64,000 nucleotides of DNA from Panonychus citri (lineage: Eukaryota > Arthropoda > Arachnida > Trombidiformes > Tetranychidae): NCBI RefSeq assembly GCF_014898815.1, contig NW_026515516.1:1-64000 (forward strand). The letters run 5' to 3'. The notes beneath the pieces were generated by a model. That model worked only from the letters and a program-made list of their open reading frames with translations. It ran no database searches and had not been told where the DNA came from. A program made the position numbers and the translations under genes. Shown here piece after piece: positions 1 through 13,633 of the stretch; position 1 is the stretch's first letter; each line of letters begins with the position of its first letter.

Positions 1-258
1 ATAACAATGAATGGAAAGATGAGGAAAACAAGAGAGCCAGTGAGTGAGAGTGAGAGATGATGATGAGGATAGAAAATGATTCAAATGATGAGGAAGAAGT
101 GAAGTAAACATGAGGAAACATTTGATTTTATTTAAGTGGATCTCATATCAACTTGAGACATTGTCAAGTAAACTTAACTTAACCATCAAGACTAATCGTC
201 ATCAAATGATAATCTGATCATCAAGTGATATTGTAAACAATTAAAATTCATTTTCTAA
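1..258. other. Upstream flank of the first visible TMTC exon
   Basis: No coding signal is seen here. The stretch is GA/GATGAT-rich at its start and AT-rich afterwards. The TMTC reading frame is closed by an in-frame TAA at 256-258, so this stretch is not coding in that frame. It could be promoter, 5' UTR or intron. No TATA box or clear initiator could be singled out. Confidence 0.4.
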
Positions 259-863
259 TCAATTGTACATTTAATTATCGAAAAAAAAGTTATCGTAGTA
301 ATCAAATCCTCATCATCATGTATCTCACGTCAATGTAAATATTGTTGTTGTGTCTCATCAACTAATTGGATTAATAATAACAATCATCATCATCATAATC
401 ACCGTAATCGTAAATCAAATCATAAATTTAACAAACACAACAATGGATTTAATAAATTTGTTAATCATAAATCATCACAATCTTCATCTTCATCATCGTT
501 ATCATTATGGTTAACATCATTAACCAAACATATTCAATTTAGTGTTGGTGAAATTTTAATCAAAATTAAATCTTCATTAAAATTAACTGGATCAACTATT
601 GATGATAATAATCAACGAAAACAACATTATTGTAACAGTTTAACCAAAATTTATCTCATCATCATTTTAATCACTTTCAGTGTTTATGCTAATTCAATTC
701 CTGGTGATTTCGTTCATGATGATATTGAGGCGATTGTCCGAAACCCGGATGTAATTGGAACCAACAATTGGTCAGCAATTTGGTTAAATGATTTCTGGGG
801 TCGCCCAATGTCCGATCCCTTGAGCCATAAATCATATCGACCCTTGACCATCCTAACATTCAG
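259..863 (+). CDS. TMTC1-like: TMTC-family O-mannosyltransferase, first visible exon (N-terminal part)
   Basis: TMTC proteins are multi-pass ER membrane proteins of the GT-C glycosyltransferase fold that O-mannosylate cadherins (family knowledge). The frame reads a Ser/Asn/His-rich N-terminal tract, a hydrophobic segment (about 652-693, KIYLIIILITFSVYANS), then GDFVHDDIEAIVRNPDV, NDFWG and SHKSYRPLTILTF. The last parts are near-invariant in the family, and the acidic pair in FVHDD lies in the first lumenal loop. FVHDD and the later KETGI favour a TMTC1-like member. The exon ends after 863 with a GTAAG donor, splitting an Arg codon (AG/A) that exon 56408 completes. The frame is open from 259, but no in-frame ATG lies between 259 and the FVHDD motif. 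The start is therefore probably in an upstream exon, and the left edge given is only the limit of the open frame. Possible acceptors are AGs at 289, 298, 541 or 680. The one at 680 (TTTCAG) is the best consensus but would remove the hydrophobic segment. Confidence 0.85.
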
Positions 864-3800
864 GTAAGACAACAATCAGTTGAACAATTAAATCTAATCC
901 TTCAAAACAAATTAATCCGACAACTCTTATTGATTAAAACCCTTTTCCTTAATTGTCATTTGTTTTTATTGTTCATCATCAATTGTTTATCAATGTAACA
1001 GTTTAACATTTTGATTGTGATGGTTTGAAAATAATAAATCTTAACTACTAATTGGTTTAATCAATTAAAATATGTTTTAAATTTGTTGATTGTTAACAAT
1101 TAACTACTAATCCCAATTATCCAATGGATAATCAATATAAATGATTTTCAATACAATCACTTGGGTAAAGGAAAACAATTAATCAGATGATTAAATGTAT
1201 TGATTGTGAATGATTATCTTGAGTTTGATTATTATTATCATCTTGATCTTGTTATTAATGAAGATGATTAATCAAAATTGATTTGAATTGTTGTGAAACA
1301 AAAATGTCAAATTGATTAATGAAAGTTAATTGTCAATATTGATGAAACTTTTTGTTTTCTTATTTCCCAAGTGAGAGATATGATCATTTTCTTGATCGTC
1401 AACAATTAGGTTCAAACTGACAACAATTAATTGTAACAATTAACCAAATAACACATACACACACACTCATTCAGATGAAATGATTCAGTTAATCATACAT
1501 AACAATTGATTAACTAATTACATTAATCAATTAAAGTGAACCGATGAAAGTAACAAAAAGTAATCAAGTTAAAAGAAGCAAAAAAAAAACTCAATCAACA
1601 TTTTTTTTTGCTGGTTTACTTTCATCGGGAAAATTAAACTACCACTAATTGTTACGCTAATTTCTAGTTAATCAATTAGTTGATTTAATTAATCAAATTA
1701 ACCATTGGCAAAAAAAAGAAGTAAAAGTGATTAAACTAATTACAATTGACTTTTCCAAGTGATTAACACCAAGGAAAGAAAATGTAACTTTGAGAGTAAC
1801 AAAGTTTTCGTTTGAAATTGAAAATCTTATTGGTAGATGAATGGGAAATTCTGATGATTGGAGATTCTTGAAACTTGAAATGGTATCGGAAATGATTCAC
1901 CATGAAGAGGCTGAGGTGGAAATCCATGTATATGAGAAAATGTAATAATAATTCAATGGGAGGAAAAGGATGGAAGGTGGAAAAAAGAGAAAAAGTTGAC
2001 GACAAGATGAATAATGCATCGGGTGGAAATTCGAGATTCATGTGGAAAAGTTTTATTCTTCTGAGAAACAGAATTTCGTCTGGAAATGATGATGAATTCT
2101 CTTGGAATGATACTTATGAAAGGAGAGAAAGAGAGATTGAAAATTTTGTTCTAAAAGAGAGAGAAAGAGAGAGAGGGAGAGAGGAAGAGAACAACTTGAC
2201 AATAATCATAATACATAATGATGAATGAGAATTCACATGAGATAAATTCAGGGGAAATTCAGAGTGTGTTGAGACAACATGGAGAAACATAATGACAGTG
2301 ATAACATTTCATGAGAGGTTTTGTTTTGGTTGTAGAAAGAAAGTAAATTTGTAAATAGAGAAGAGAGAAAATAATTTTCGAAAGGAGAGAAAACGAAAAA
2401 TTTTCATTCGAATCAATAATGACAATAACCATGAAACTCATGGGGTAGAAAAAGACAGACAGATAGAAAGAGAAAAGTAATAATTATAATCATTGTGGAG
2501 GATATTATGAAATTCATGGTATTCAAAGATTACAGTTCAAGGTTAACTTTGAGTTACCAGAATTGAGATAAACAGTATTACTTTTCAGGGTGAACATGAT
2601 AATTACTCATTGAGCTTGAATGATGATGATAATAATGTTAATGATGACAATATGTAATTGGTTCTGGTTAATTGTTGTTACTCATTCATTAATCAGAATC
2701 TTAATCTGTCTTCAGGATATTCCCTTTTCCATTTGGAGAGAACAGAAAAAAAGTAAGAGAAAATCACAGAATTATCTTCAATATTCATCTTCCATATCAG
2801 CTATTATCTCTCTCTCTCTCTCTCTCTCTGCTTTTATCATTTCTCTTTATCTTCCTTTTCTTTTGGTCAATTACCTTGAACATTTTTCATCATCATCAGT
2901 TGCTCATCCTCATTGTTTCCAATGTTAAAAGCAAAGGGAAAGATGAGGAAGAGAAAAAGAGAAGAGAGAAAAAAACTTGATGAACATTATCATCATCATC
3001 ATCATCTCCCACTTCATCCTTTAGTTGTTTTCATCATCTCATTTATCCCAATAACTGCAATGATTGATAACCTAATAAGTGATCAAGTGATATATTAAAA
3101 AAAATCACATATTCCAATGAAAACAAAGATGAAAAAAGTTCAGAGATTTAGATAATGATGATTAACAGATTTATGGTGATGACACTGAATATGAGTCATG
3201 ATGATGATGGTGATAAAATTTTCCCGCTTCTCTATGATAAGATAATGACATACTTTCTCTTTCTCTTTCTCTCATCACGATTATCATCTCTTCATCATTC
3301 TCAACATCATTATCATCTTACATGGTGAACTTTTTGTTCATTCCTCTTGATTGTTGCATATTATTCAATCATCAGATGAGATAAATCAGTTAAGAGAATC
3401 AACTTTATCTTCATCATTATCATCTCGCTCTCTCTCTTTCAACATCTTGACTCTAAATTTTTTATCATCATCATCTTAACCCACCATCCACCTTCCACCT
3501 TCCACTTTCCTCTTCTCCTCATCCTAGAAACCATTGTATTCATTTTATTTGAATTTAGATGAAATGAGAAAAAAATCCTCGAATCATCTTAACAATTTAC
3601 TCTCGACTTTAATTAACTTTCACCTTTTATTATGTAGCCCAAAGTTAATTGAAAAAAACCAATTTTCATACAAATTAAACTCTCCACCTTATGAGTGAAC
3701 AATTTAATTGAAACAATTAAGAAACAATTTAAATAATCATCAAGAGAAACAAATCAGAAATCCTTTAAATCCAATTTGATTCAGAAAATCAGCCAACTAA

Positions 3801-4885
3801 ATGAAATAAGTTTCTCTCTCTTTTTTAGTATCAATTGAGTTTAAAAAAGTAAAACTTTTGACCCAATTTATAAATTGTGAGAATTTAATTTGATTGTTGA
3901 TGATTAAAGATGAAGGATGATCAGGGAAAGGTGAATAAAAGTAAATGTTGGTGAAATATTTTGTTAACTTTTTCTTTTTCTTTCCAAAATAGAATCTTTG
4001 ATTCAATGAGGGTTTCATATTATTCCAACTGAATAGACTAGACTTTTTTGTCAGAACTTTTTTCTTCTTTTTCTTTTCCAATTCTCTGTCCCATCTCCAC
4101 ATATAAGTAACCAGATTTTCATTCGCCATGTTTTCCCACCATCATTTTTACAATTCTTACGCCTAACAAATTGAGTTTCAATTGAAAGTTCGTACATGAA
4201 AAGTTATACAACTTATCGACTACAACAACAACAACAACAACAACAACTTGAGTCTCACTTTCAATCACCTTTTATCATCTGTTTTTTTCATCTTCAAACT
4301 AACATGATGATAATGATAACTGGAAATAGAGTAAAAAATTCAATCTTTTTTCCTGTGAATTCAATGAACCACGAATAGTAAACTTATGATTACTAAAGTG
4401 ATTCAAATGTTTTACATGGAATCCAAAGGAGGAAATTGCTATCAGAATGAAATCTTTCAGAACTTTCTTAGGGAAAAGTTCACTTTTCGATATAATTCAA
4501 AATAATTTCCAACTTTTTTACTTCTTCCATTTCAATGATGACATTTTCCAACCTCATAATCATCAACATTAAGGACACACACACAGAGATTCACTTTAAA
4601 AATGAAATTTTGGAATCATGAATTGATAGAAATATCAGATTCAATTTGAAAGACGTAAAATTTCATGTAAATCATTTGAATATAATTCAAAATCATGATT
4701 GAAATTGTAACTCAATCCAAATGAATATTCAAAACATCGAGCAGATTTTAAGTTTACTCTTGAATAAATTACAGAGATAAAACCAATTGAATTCATTAAT
4801 CATGATTAATTGAATGGATTATCACCAAGGGTAATTAACTTTAATCGTGATTAAGTGAAAACTTTCATTGGAAAAAATTTCAAAC
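864..4885 (+). other. TMTC intron 1, 5' part
   Basis: The intron begins with GTAAGAC. It is AT-rich non-coding sequence with many ATC/GAT triplet runs, GA-rich tracts (about 2106-2190), a (TC)n run at 2807-2829 and a (CAA)n run near 4222-4247. Short open frames here (for example 1902-2228, 2620-2928) are low-complexity and show no family resemblance. No RNA gene was recognised. Confidence 0.6.
2807..2829. repeat. (TC)n microsatellite
   Basis: Uninterrupted TC dinucleotide run inside intron 1, ending in CTG. Confidence 0.95.
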
Positions 4886-4887
4886 TA

Positions 4888-5097
4888 CAGGGCATTTCAC
4901 CAAATTTCCAACAAGTTTTTCTTGAATAACTTTTTTGTTTTTGAGTGTTCAGACTCGAGTTATGGTAGTTTAGGCCATACTCCGTTGTCATATTAAAATA
5001 TCAAGGTCATTCCGGTCATTTTGTTAGGATACAGTTTCAAGGTCATTTGATGATCACAGTCGATTCAAATTTAAAAAACCAATATGAACCTAAATCA
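4888..5097 (+). mobile_element. Truncated copy of the CAGGGCATTTCACC foldback MITE
   Basis: It begins with CAGGGCATTTCACCAA directly after a TA dinucleotide, as does the complete copy at 60926-61593. The two are nearly identical for about 210 bp, past the inverted arm and into the interior (to ...CCTAAATCA). They then diverge, and there is no second arm, so this copy is 3'-truncated. It carries TCAAGGTCA at 5001-5009 and 5037-5045. The TA flank and terminal repeat suggest a non-autonomous Tc1/mariner-type element (inference; no transposase is seen). Confidence 0.85.
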
Positions 5098-5935
5098 CAA
5101 ATCATCATCATCACCCAGATTCCCATGATGGAGTCCCTATCATGGATTCATATGAAAAAGATAATATAATTTAAACTCTCAATGTAATAACAATAAGATG
5201 AGTCACTAAATTTGTCAACAATAAAGACAAACAATCAATTTGAAATTAACACCTTTGTTGTTCAACAAAGTGGCTCGTTAATTTAGTTAGTAAATTGCTG
5301 AGTTAATCTGATTTCTTAAAGCGTGTGAATTAGTTTTGAATTGTTTCAATTTCATGGTGGGTGAAGGATGAAGATGAGGCAAAGTAAGAAAAAAAACTTC
5401 CTCAACAATTTAATCGGTTTTTTTACTTCAAATTGGAAGATAAAAGTTTCCAAACTCATCATCATCAAGATCATTATCTCAACCTCATCAAGACACAGTA
5501 ACAAGAACATGAGATAATTTACCCTGAAAATCCAATTCGAATAGGAGATTATCATTTAGAGAGAGAAAAAAAACGAAAAAATTTGTTCGAAGAATAAGAA
5601 AGTTCTAACCCTCAGTCGAAATAATTCCAATTCATTATTTGAAGAATAAAAAAAAAATACTTACCTTCTTTTTCCATGGTGCATGAGAAAGAGAAGGAGG
5701 AACATTCGGATTAGCATGAATCAATTTTTTTCGAGTTCGAGTTCAAGTTCGATATATTATTTTCAATTCGAAACATTTATTTTCTTTTTTTTCTCTCTAT
5801 TTTCTTATTCTTTTTTTATTTCTTATTCCTTACCATTCATCTCATTGAGTTCGAACTTTTCTCTCCCTTTTCATCCTCATCTTCTCATTGTTGTTGTATC
5901 ATCTTTATCTTCCCATCGACTTCTAATACACTTAC

Positions 5936-5940
<5 letters not shown>

Positions 5941-5971
<31 letters not shown>
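5941..5971. repeat. (CT)n microsatellite
   Basis: About 15 CT units in intron 1. Short Ser/Leu-rich open frames here are translations of this run. Confidence 0.95.
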
Positions 5972-5974
<3 letters not shown>

Positions 5975-6520
5975 CTTTTCTCTTCACCCCTTGAATGATA
6001 ATCGAAAATCGATAAGAACAGAAAACAAAAATTCTTAAGAACTGAATATAAATACTTTGAGATGATGATGAGAGAGAGAGAAAAAAAATATCATCTCTTA
6101 ATTGGGTTCTTCCGCTAAAATGATTCTTCCAACTCATTTTATTTCATCTTCTTTATCATCTTCAACATCTTTCCACCTCCCACCAAACTCTACCCCTCTC
6201 ATCATCAGCTACAGTATCATCTTGGATCATCTTTACATAAGCAAAAGAGAGAAGAAAAAAAAACTGTTCGAAAAAAATTCTATCTTTCAGATATTGAACA
6301 ATGAGCTTTGAATATCATGAAGATGATAATGATGATGATAAGGAAGAGTGTGTGTGTATATATATCTCATCATAGATGATGAAATAAACTTTGGAAAAAT
6401 ATTTATCCTCGAAATTTACAACTAATATTTTCGTTCTCTATTTAATTTCCTGGTTATCGAAACTGGGTGATAAAAGTTCAAGCTCAATATTCAAATTTTT
6501 GGGTTCATCTCATAGATTTT

Positions 6521-6521
<1 letters not shown>

Positions 6522-6553
<32 letters not shown>
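6522..6553. repeat. (CT)n microsatellite
   Basis: Sixteen CT units in intron 1. Confidence 0.95.
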
Positions 6554-6554
<1 letters not shown>

Positions 6555-9500
6555 AATATTTTTCTTTGCGTTTCCGGAATCAAAAGCTTCTGATCATAAT
6601 CATGGAGGAAGAGCACAAACTTCCGCTTTCATCATTTGAGCAAATTTCATTCCCTGAATGTTTATCTTATTCAGTTTCAGCTGAACATAGACACTTGTAC
6701 AACATCCTGAAGAAAAACCCTTTTGTGATGATAAATATATTTAAATGGCAGAGAAGAGAAAGAAGAAAAAAATAAGAAAAAAGTTCATGGTAAATATATT
6801 ATTCCTAATATACATAAATAACAGAATCATCATTCTGAACTTTCAGAATCATTATCATGATTACATAAAGTAATAAATATATATAAATTCATGGTAATCT
6901 TTTCACTCATTTGTATCGGAAATTATTTTTGTTACCAATAACATTATTATCGTGACTACATTAAGAAAATAATAATAATAATCATCATTATATTATCATC
7001 ATCAGATTATCACACCTAATTAACTATTCATTAAATCAATCATCTTCCTAATCACCTTAACAAGTTTGATTGATCTCACGATGATGATCATCACCAACAT
7101 CATGATTATCAGCTTCATTGATGATTAAGACATTATAATATTAATGGTTTTCATGATTCCTTCAGATTCAATCTGAATCCACAATCAATCAGAATTTTCA
7201 ATTAGTTGCTGTTGTTTTTTTTTCACCATCCAAATACGATAAATACATTGTCCAAAGATTCATGTATCTCAATCATGGATGATAATCAATTCTGATGCCT
7301 TTGGAAAACGTGAATTGAATCAGATTGAATTGTTTGATTAACTTTTACCAATCAACAATTCAGTGAGCCAGTCAAATGAAATAAAATCAGATAACATTGA
7401 TAACAATTTGATTCAATTTTGAAAACCAAAAATGAGGCAATAGGATGAAAATGATGATGAGATAAGTTTAAGGATGAATCAAGACCAATATCCATGAAAA
7501 TTTCATGATAACTCAAACCTAATAAATGATGAAACATGTAGTATTTATATCATGATGATAAAACTAAAAGCCTTAAGGGTATAATAATAATAATCATAAT
7601 CATAGTAATACAACATTTACATTCAGATGATGTTCATTAATTTTCAGGTAGATCAGCAACAAATCATAATGAATGAACATTTCTACCTGAACCTTAATAA
7701 TTTTTTTTCTCCATGAGATTCAACATGAAATTGAATAATATCCAATGTAATGTAATAAAATGATGATGAAGATAATCAGTTAAACTTGTATATTACATGG
7801 AATGAGATCTGTTCACAACAACAATTTACAACTAATCATGTATCTAAAATGAACAGGAACTCTTTTGACTATTCAACCCACCGGTGGGAATTTACTCTCA
7901 TGAAAAGTAAAGGAAAAAGTTATATTATTATTTTTTTCAATCCTCGATTCGGTGGCGTGATTATTATTACATTGACTATTGACGCGTGTTAACATTATTT
8001 CATATTTTCTGGTTTTCATCATCATCAGTAGTAAATATCATTCCCTGAGGCGTTGTTCAGAGGATGATAAAGGTAGAAGGTGGATATTGATGGCGGTGGT
8101 GGTGGTAAAAAGTAAAAGATCTCAGTTGATGGAGGGAAACAAAAAGATAAACTAAATTGAGTGCAATTTATTTCCAGTCAAAGGGAATTACTTTTAGCAG
8201 TTAGAACTTTTTTTTTCTCTCTCTCTCTCTCTTTTTCTGTTGTTCACCTTCATCCGTATCCGTATCCGTATCATCATCATCATCATCATTATATCAATCT
8301 ATTAATAATAAGATTTCTACAAGTGAAATGTTGTCAAAAAAGGTGAAGATAAAGGATCGAGATATAATATGAGTGATATGATGGAAGAGGAAGGAAAAAA
8401 ATCCAAGTTCCAATTCACAATTATCATGGATTTTTTTTCCTTTTCCCTGAAAAAACAAAATAACTGACCAATCAAAGTACATATAATATTATCCGATTGA
8501 TTGATATCTATTGATGAAGTGTTTTCTTTTGCTCACCATTATCATCATCCATGTAATAGATGATGATAATGTTAGCATATCATCATCATCTTCAATCATT
8601 TGGTAGAGAAATGATATTTAATTGGAATCACAGTTTTGTTGATTCTGAAAGTTATTTACTTTTCCTTTAAGGTGAACTGTTCATGATGAATGGTCAGTAT
8701 TTTTAAGATAAAATGAAGATGAGGAAGAGGAAAAAAAATTAGATTTGTATTTATGAATGGAAGGTGACAATGAATGAGGATGATAGAGATAATTATTCTT
8801 ATGTTGAGAATAAGGAAGATGAGGAGATTTCAAGTAGGGATTGGGAGTGGAAATGGGAAGGCTTCGGACGGAAATTGATGGACAGGGAACAGTTTTCTTT
8901 GTTACAGAATTTAAGACTTATTTCCTATTTCGACATGAGTTTTTTTCTCTATTCAGATGGATTTTCCTTCATCTTTTTCCCCAATATCTTCAACCGCCTC
9001 TTCTTTTTCTTCCTCTTCTGGATTCATGTTCTGTGAGCAATTACATGTTCATGTTGTGAGAAGAAAATAGTAAAAGAAACCATGGAAAATGAAGATGATG
9101 CCAGAGAAAAAGTCTCTTCATCTCTCAACTTACTGGACAAAAGTTTCTTTTCGCTTTCTCTAACTTAATATTTCCCTAGAAGGAAAGAAAAAACTTTTCT
9201 TTTCTTCCATCATCATCGTAACTACAACCACCATGATCATGACAATCATTATGACGAAAGTGACCTAATTTGTTTGAGTGAGATGAGGACAAACAAAATA
9301 TACAAATAGTTACATTGAGTCGAAAACTGATTGATCAGATTTTTGTACAAACATTTCAAGCTCAATCATTATCATCACCATCAGAATCCTACACATGGAC
9401 ATGAGAAAAAAAAATCGAAACCAGAGTTCAAAACTTTTGTAAACTTTGTTGTTTCGTCGATTGGAAAATCAGGTCAAATGAACACATATCAAAATATGGA

Positions 9501-12500
9501 TCACTATTTTTCCTTTAAACCCTAACGTTAAAAAATCTCCACCGTACTTTCACCCACCCTGAAAAAGGAAAAGAGATTCAGAAGAAGAAGAAAAAAGTTC
9601 TTGAAATAAGTGAACCTAAAATCTGTTATAAATGATGCTTATTGTGTTAAGAATACATTGATATTGATATAATATACAAAAGGGATTGAGTTGAAAACTA
9701 AACTATCTCAAGATATACTGTTTATCCTTATTTATCAAGATATAAACTGGCAAATGATATTGACAGGGAGAGAGAGAGAGAATGAGAGAGTGGGAAGTGG
9801 TATATGGAAGAGAGGATAAACACAGGAGAAAGAGAGAGAGCGAGAAGGAAAGATGAGAAGATCAAAAGAGATTCTATTCTGTATTTAACTTTTTTTTTCG
9901 AAAAAAAGAAAAATTTTCTCTTCCCTTCTATCCAATCATTATCATCTCTATTTATCTTTCATCCCATGATAAGAAAGTGATTCAATCCATGGGTGTTGAT
10001 GATGACTTTAAGAATGAAAGAACTGAGAATCATGGAGACATCAGCTTGATAATCATCATCATCAACAACAATAAAGTATAACAACAATTTAGTCTCATCA
10101 TCAGAATTTTTTTTTATATTGAATTGCTATTGATAGAAATTGTCTCAATAATAATCAAGGTAATGATGATAACGATAATAAACGAGCCTTGGAATCGTTA
10201 AAAATATTTTTCGTTTTTTTTTGTTCATTCCAAGGAATTGAAATGGTTTTCGATTCATTTTTTTCATTTCTTCTTCTCTCGATTCAACTTTCACCATGAA
10301 TTCAGTTAAACATGATAAGTGTCCCTGTGGTGTGAAAAATCATCATCAATTGTGTATACCAACAATTACCTTTTGACAATTTAAGATTTTCGATTCTTGA
10401 AAACTTGAAACAACAACAATTTTCAATCGTTGATTATATCAAATGTTTCTTATTCACATTTCATGAAAATAAATCTTGCAACTTTCACCTACTGTCCACT
10501 CAGTGTGTCCACTTTGATTTCACATTTTCCATGAATCATTACAATTAAATATCTTTCGAAATCAATAACTTCTTGTTATCTTAGTGATCTTTTGATTTGA
10601 AAAAGTTTCAAAGTAAATATCATTTGGTAGAAACTATTACATGATAATTTATGATTCTTTCAAATGAATTTCCATGAAAAGTTCATCGATACAATATAAA
10701 CCAGTAGTATATTCATCTCATAGGTGTGGGCAGCAGAAAATTTCAAGAATAAATTTCCGGCCTGTCAGTCATCAAATTAAAAGAAAGTAATGAGAAGCCA
10801 TGACAAACCTTCAGGGTTTTCATCATGTCACAATAATAATAATCACAATCAACGATTCAAAACTATCATCATCATGAACAACAACCAGAATTCAAAGGTT
10901 ACACCTTGAACCTTGGAAAAAAAAGTTCATACTTAAGATCACATTTTTCTCAGCCTTTCGCAAGAATATGAAGGAAGATGAAGAGACACCAGTATATATA
11001 AACAAGACAAATAATAGTAATTGAAATAAAGAAGAAAAAAAGAAGAGAAAACTTTGTTGGAGAAAAAAAAAGTTTCGAAACAAAGAGACAACACTTTCAG
11101 AACTTTTCGTAAGTGAAAAGGTAGAGAAAAAATTCACCAGAGAATCGAGACAATTTTAATAGAATAATCTTCGATAGAGAAATGTGAATACATTGGAGAC
11201 GAAAAACTTTCCCTCTTGGAGGAAAAAAAAGTTCAATTTCTTTCCACTCAAAGTGGAAAACTTTAACCTTCCACTCCCAGAATTCAGTTCACCCCTTTTA
11301 CCATGAAAATACAACAATGATACTCAAAGATATTCAGCTAGAGAGATAATCATGATGATGAAATGTAACAAAAATATAAAAATGACAAAATTTTCACCCA
11401 AAAAAAACATTGAAATTGAAGATTCAATTTATTCAAACAAAAGGTAACCAAATGTCACTTTGCCTGAAATTGTGAAATGTTAATCAACCAGTTAGTTAAT
11501 ATTATCATGATAATGAGCCAACTAATTAAAACTGAGAAATACTTGCTAATATTAATCATGATAATGATGAAAATGTTGATAATCATAATCATATATCCCT
11601 ATTGAATTAACCAGGGGAAACGATTGATTATAATCAAAGACTAACTTGATTTAGTTTCTGTGTATAAACAATCAGCCAGATCTAAACCTCTGGGTACCAA
11701 GTATTATATTCAAAACAATTTAATCAATCACTGATTAGATTTATTTTCTAGGTTCTATGAGTGCAGCAATTAGCTAATTGTTGATACACAATCCAGATTG
11801 TTTCTAGGTTTTCATTTTCTATCAAGTTAAAAATATTGGATAAATGTGATTTAATTACCAAGTAAATTGTTTTATTACTTGTTAAGATTAAATTTCATTA
11901 CAATTTATTTATTTTATCGCAACAGAATCTAATATCATGATGATTATCATCATTATCATCATTTGTATTACAATGTCTTCAGATATATTATATAATATAT
12001 TCACATAGATGGAAACATTATCAAATTAATTTTGATTATATTATCAAGATGCTTGATGAATTGATGGTTGGATAACAATTACGTTATGATAATAACATGA
12101 TATAAATAATAGATACAAAGTCTATGTGAATATTTGAATTGAATGTTTGAATCTGTGGTGGAAATGATATTGAAAAGGGCCAAGAAAATTTTCATTTATT
12201 CAGTCAAATTGATCAGCAGAAAATGAGATGAAAATTCTGGTCTAAGATGATGAATCGTATTTACATTTAAGTCAACAACTAAATTCTGACCTCTATTATT
12301 ATTCAACAGAATTTGAATGATAATGACAATTCATGATAATGCTGGTAATTGAATTAGTAGAATCGATAAGCAGCTTCAAGAAATTGAGAGCTGCAACTTT
12401 TTTCTTGATTTTATTTCAAAATTTATCATCAAATTAAAAGAAAGAGAGAGAATTTTTTTCAAATTGTCGAAATAAAAAAAGTTCTGTCAGATGATATTAT

Positions 12501-13588
12501 TTCAATGTCGAAGGTCAATCTTAAGATTAGTACGATGGTCGATCCTCTGAATTTCATGTTCCACTTTTTTCTTCATCCATTGAACATTATTAACTTTGAC
12601 ATTTCAAGATTAATATCATTATGTAAGGATGAAAGATTATCCTTCATGATGAAAATGAAGATGATAAGGAAGACAAACTGGGAGAAAATGATTATGGCGA
12701 AAAAAGAAAGATAAAAAAGAGAAATGAGAAAATTGAAGAGAATGTATCGTCTTTAGATCGTTTTCTTTTCTTCGAGTTCTAAGTAAAAATCAAGAGACAG
12801 AAAGAAAATAAAGAATTGGGTTAAATCGATATATCGATGGAAACTGAATGATGAGTTATGACATTCGAATGAAACATTTCAGGATAACATTTTCCCTCCA
12901 ATTCTTTTTTTCCCACTCCGATTACCCACTTTTCTTTTCTGTTGAATAGTATTCAGTTCAGATTTTCTAACATATTCGAGATTGCCATGTATATATTAAT
13001 AAAAAGAACGAAAAAAAATTTGACTCAAAGTTTCGAATAAATGAAAATCGAAGTGCTAAAAGATAAAGAGATAAAAAAATTCTGATACTTTGTTGGGTCA
13101 AGAATTTGAATGGAATAGAAAAAATTTACACAAAATAATATCTTTTTCTACTTGGAATAAGTTGAGGAGAAAGAGAAACAAAATGTTATAATCAATATCG
13201 AATTGACATTTATTCAACTAATAGAATTGATTGCAAATTCATGAGAGACTAGAAGATAATATCATTTTCGATGAGAGAGAAGAAAATAAATATTCCATTG
13301 GAAAATGATTATGTAATTGTACTCAAGTCTCACTCCCCCTTTTTACCTAAATATCAGATGAAAAGCTAATGTAAACCTAACGATTATGTAATTAAATTCA
13401 ATAATAAACCAATAATTTCCTGATAACATGGTAAACATTTCGCTCCCCATAGAAAATGCTCAGTTCCAGGAAAAAAAATATCAACAGTAAATTTCCCATC
13501 ATAGTTTTCATGAATATGAGTGAATATCTTATAGCAATATAAGATTATCACTACATAGCAATTATTATAATACGATAAAGGTAAGAAC

Positions 13589-13592
<4 letters not shown>

Positions 13593-13629
<37 letters not shown>
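13593..13629. repeat. (AG)n microsatellite
   Basis: About 18 AG units in intron 1. Confidence 0.95.

Positions 13630-13633
<4 letters not shown>

Noticed and set aside
1902..2228. 108-codon open frame and many similar 60-100-codon frames through the introns
   Set aside because: They are translations of GA/CT and ATC/GAT repeats, with no conserved domains.
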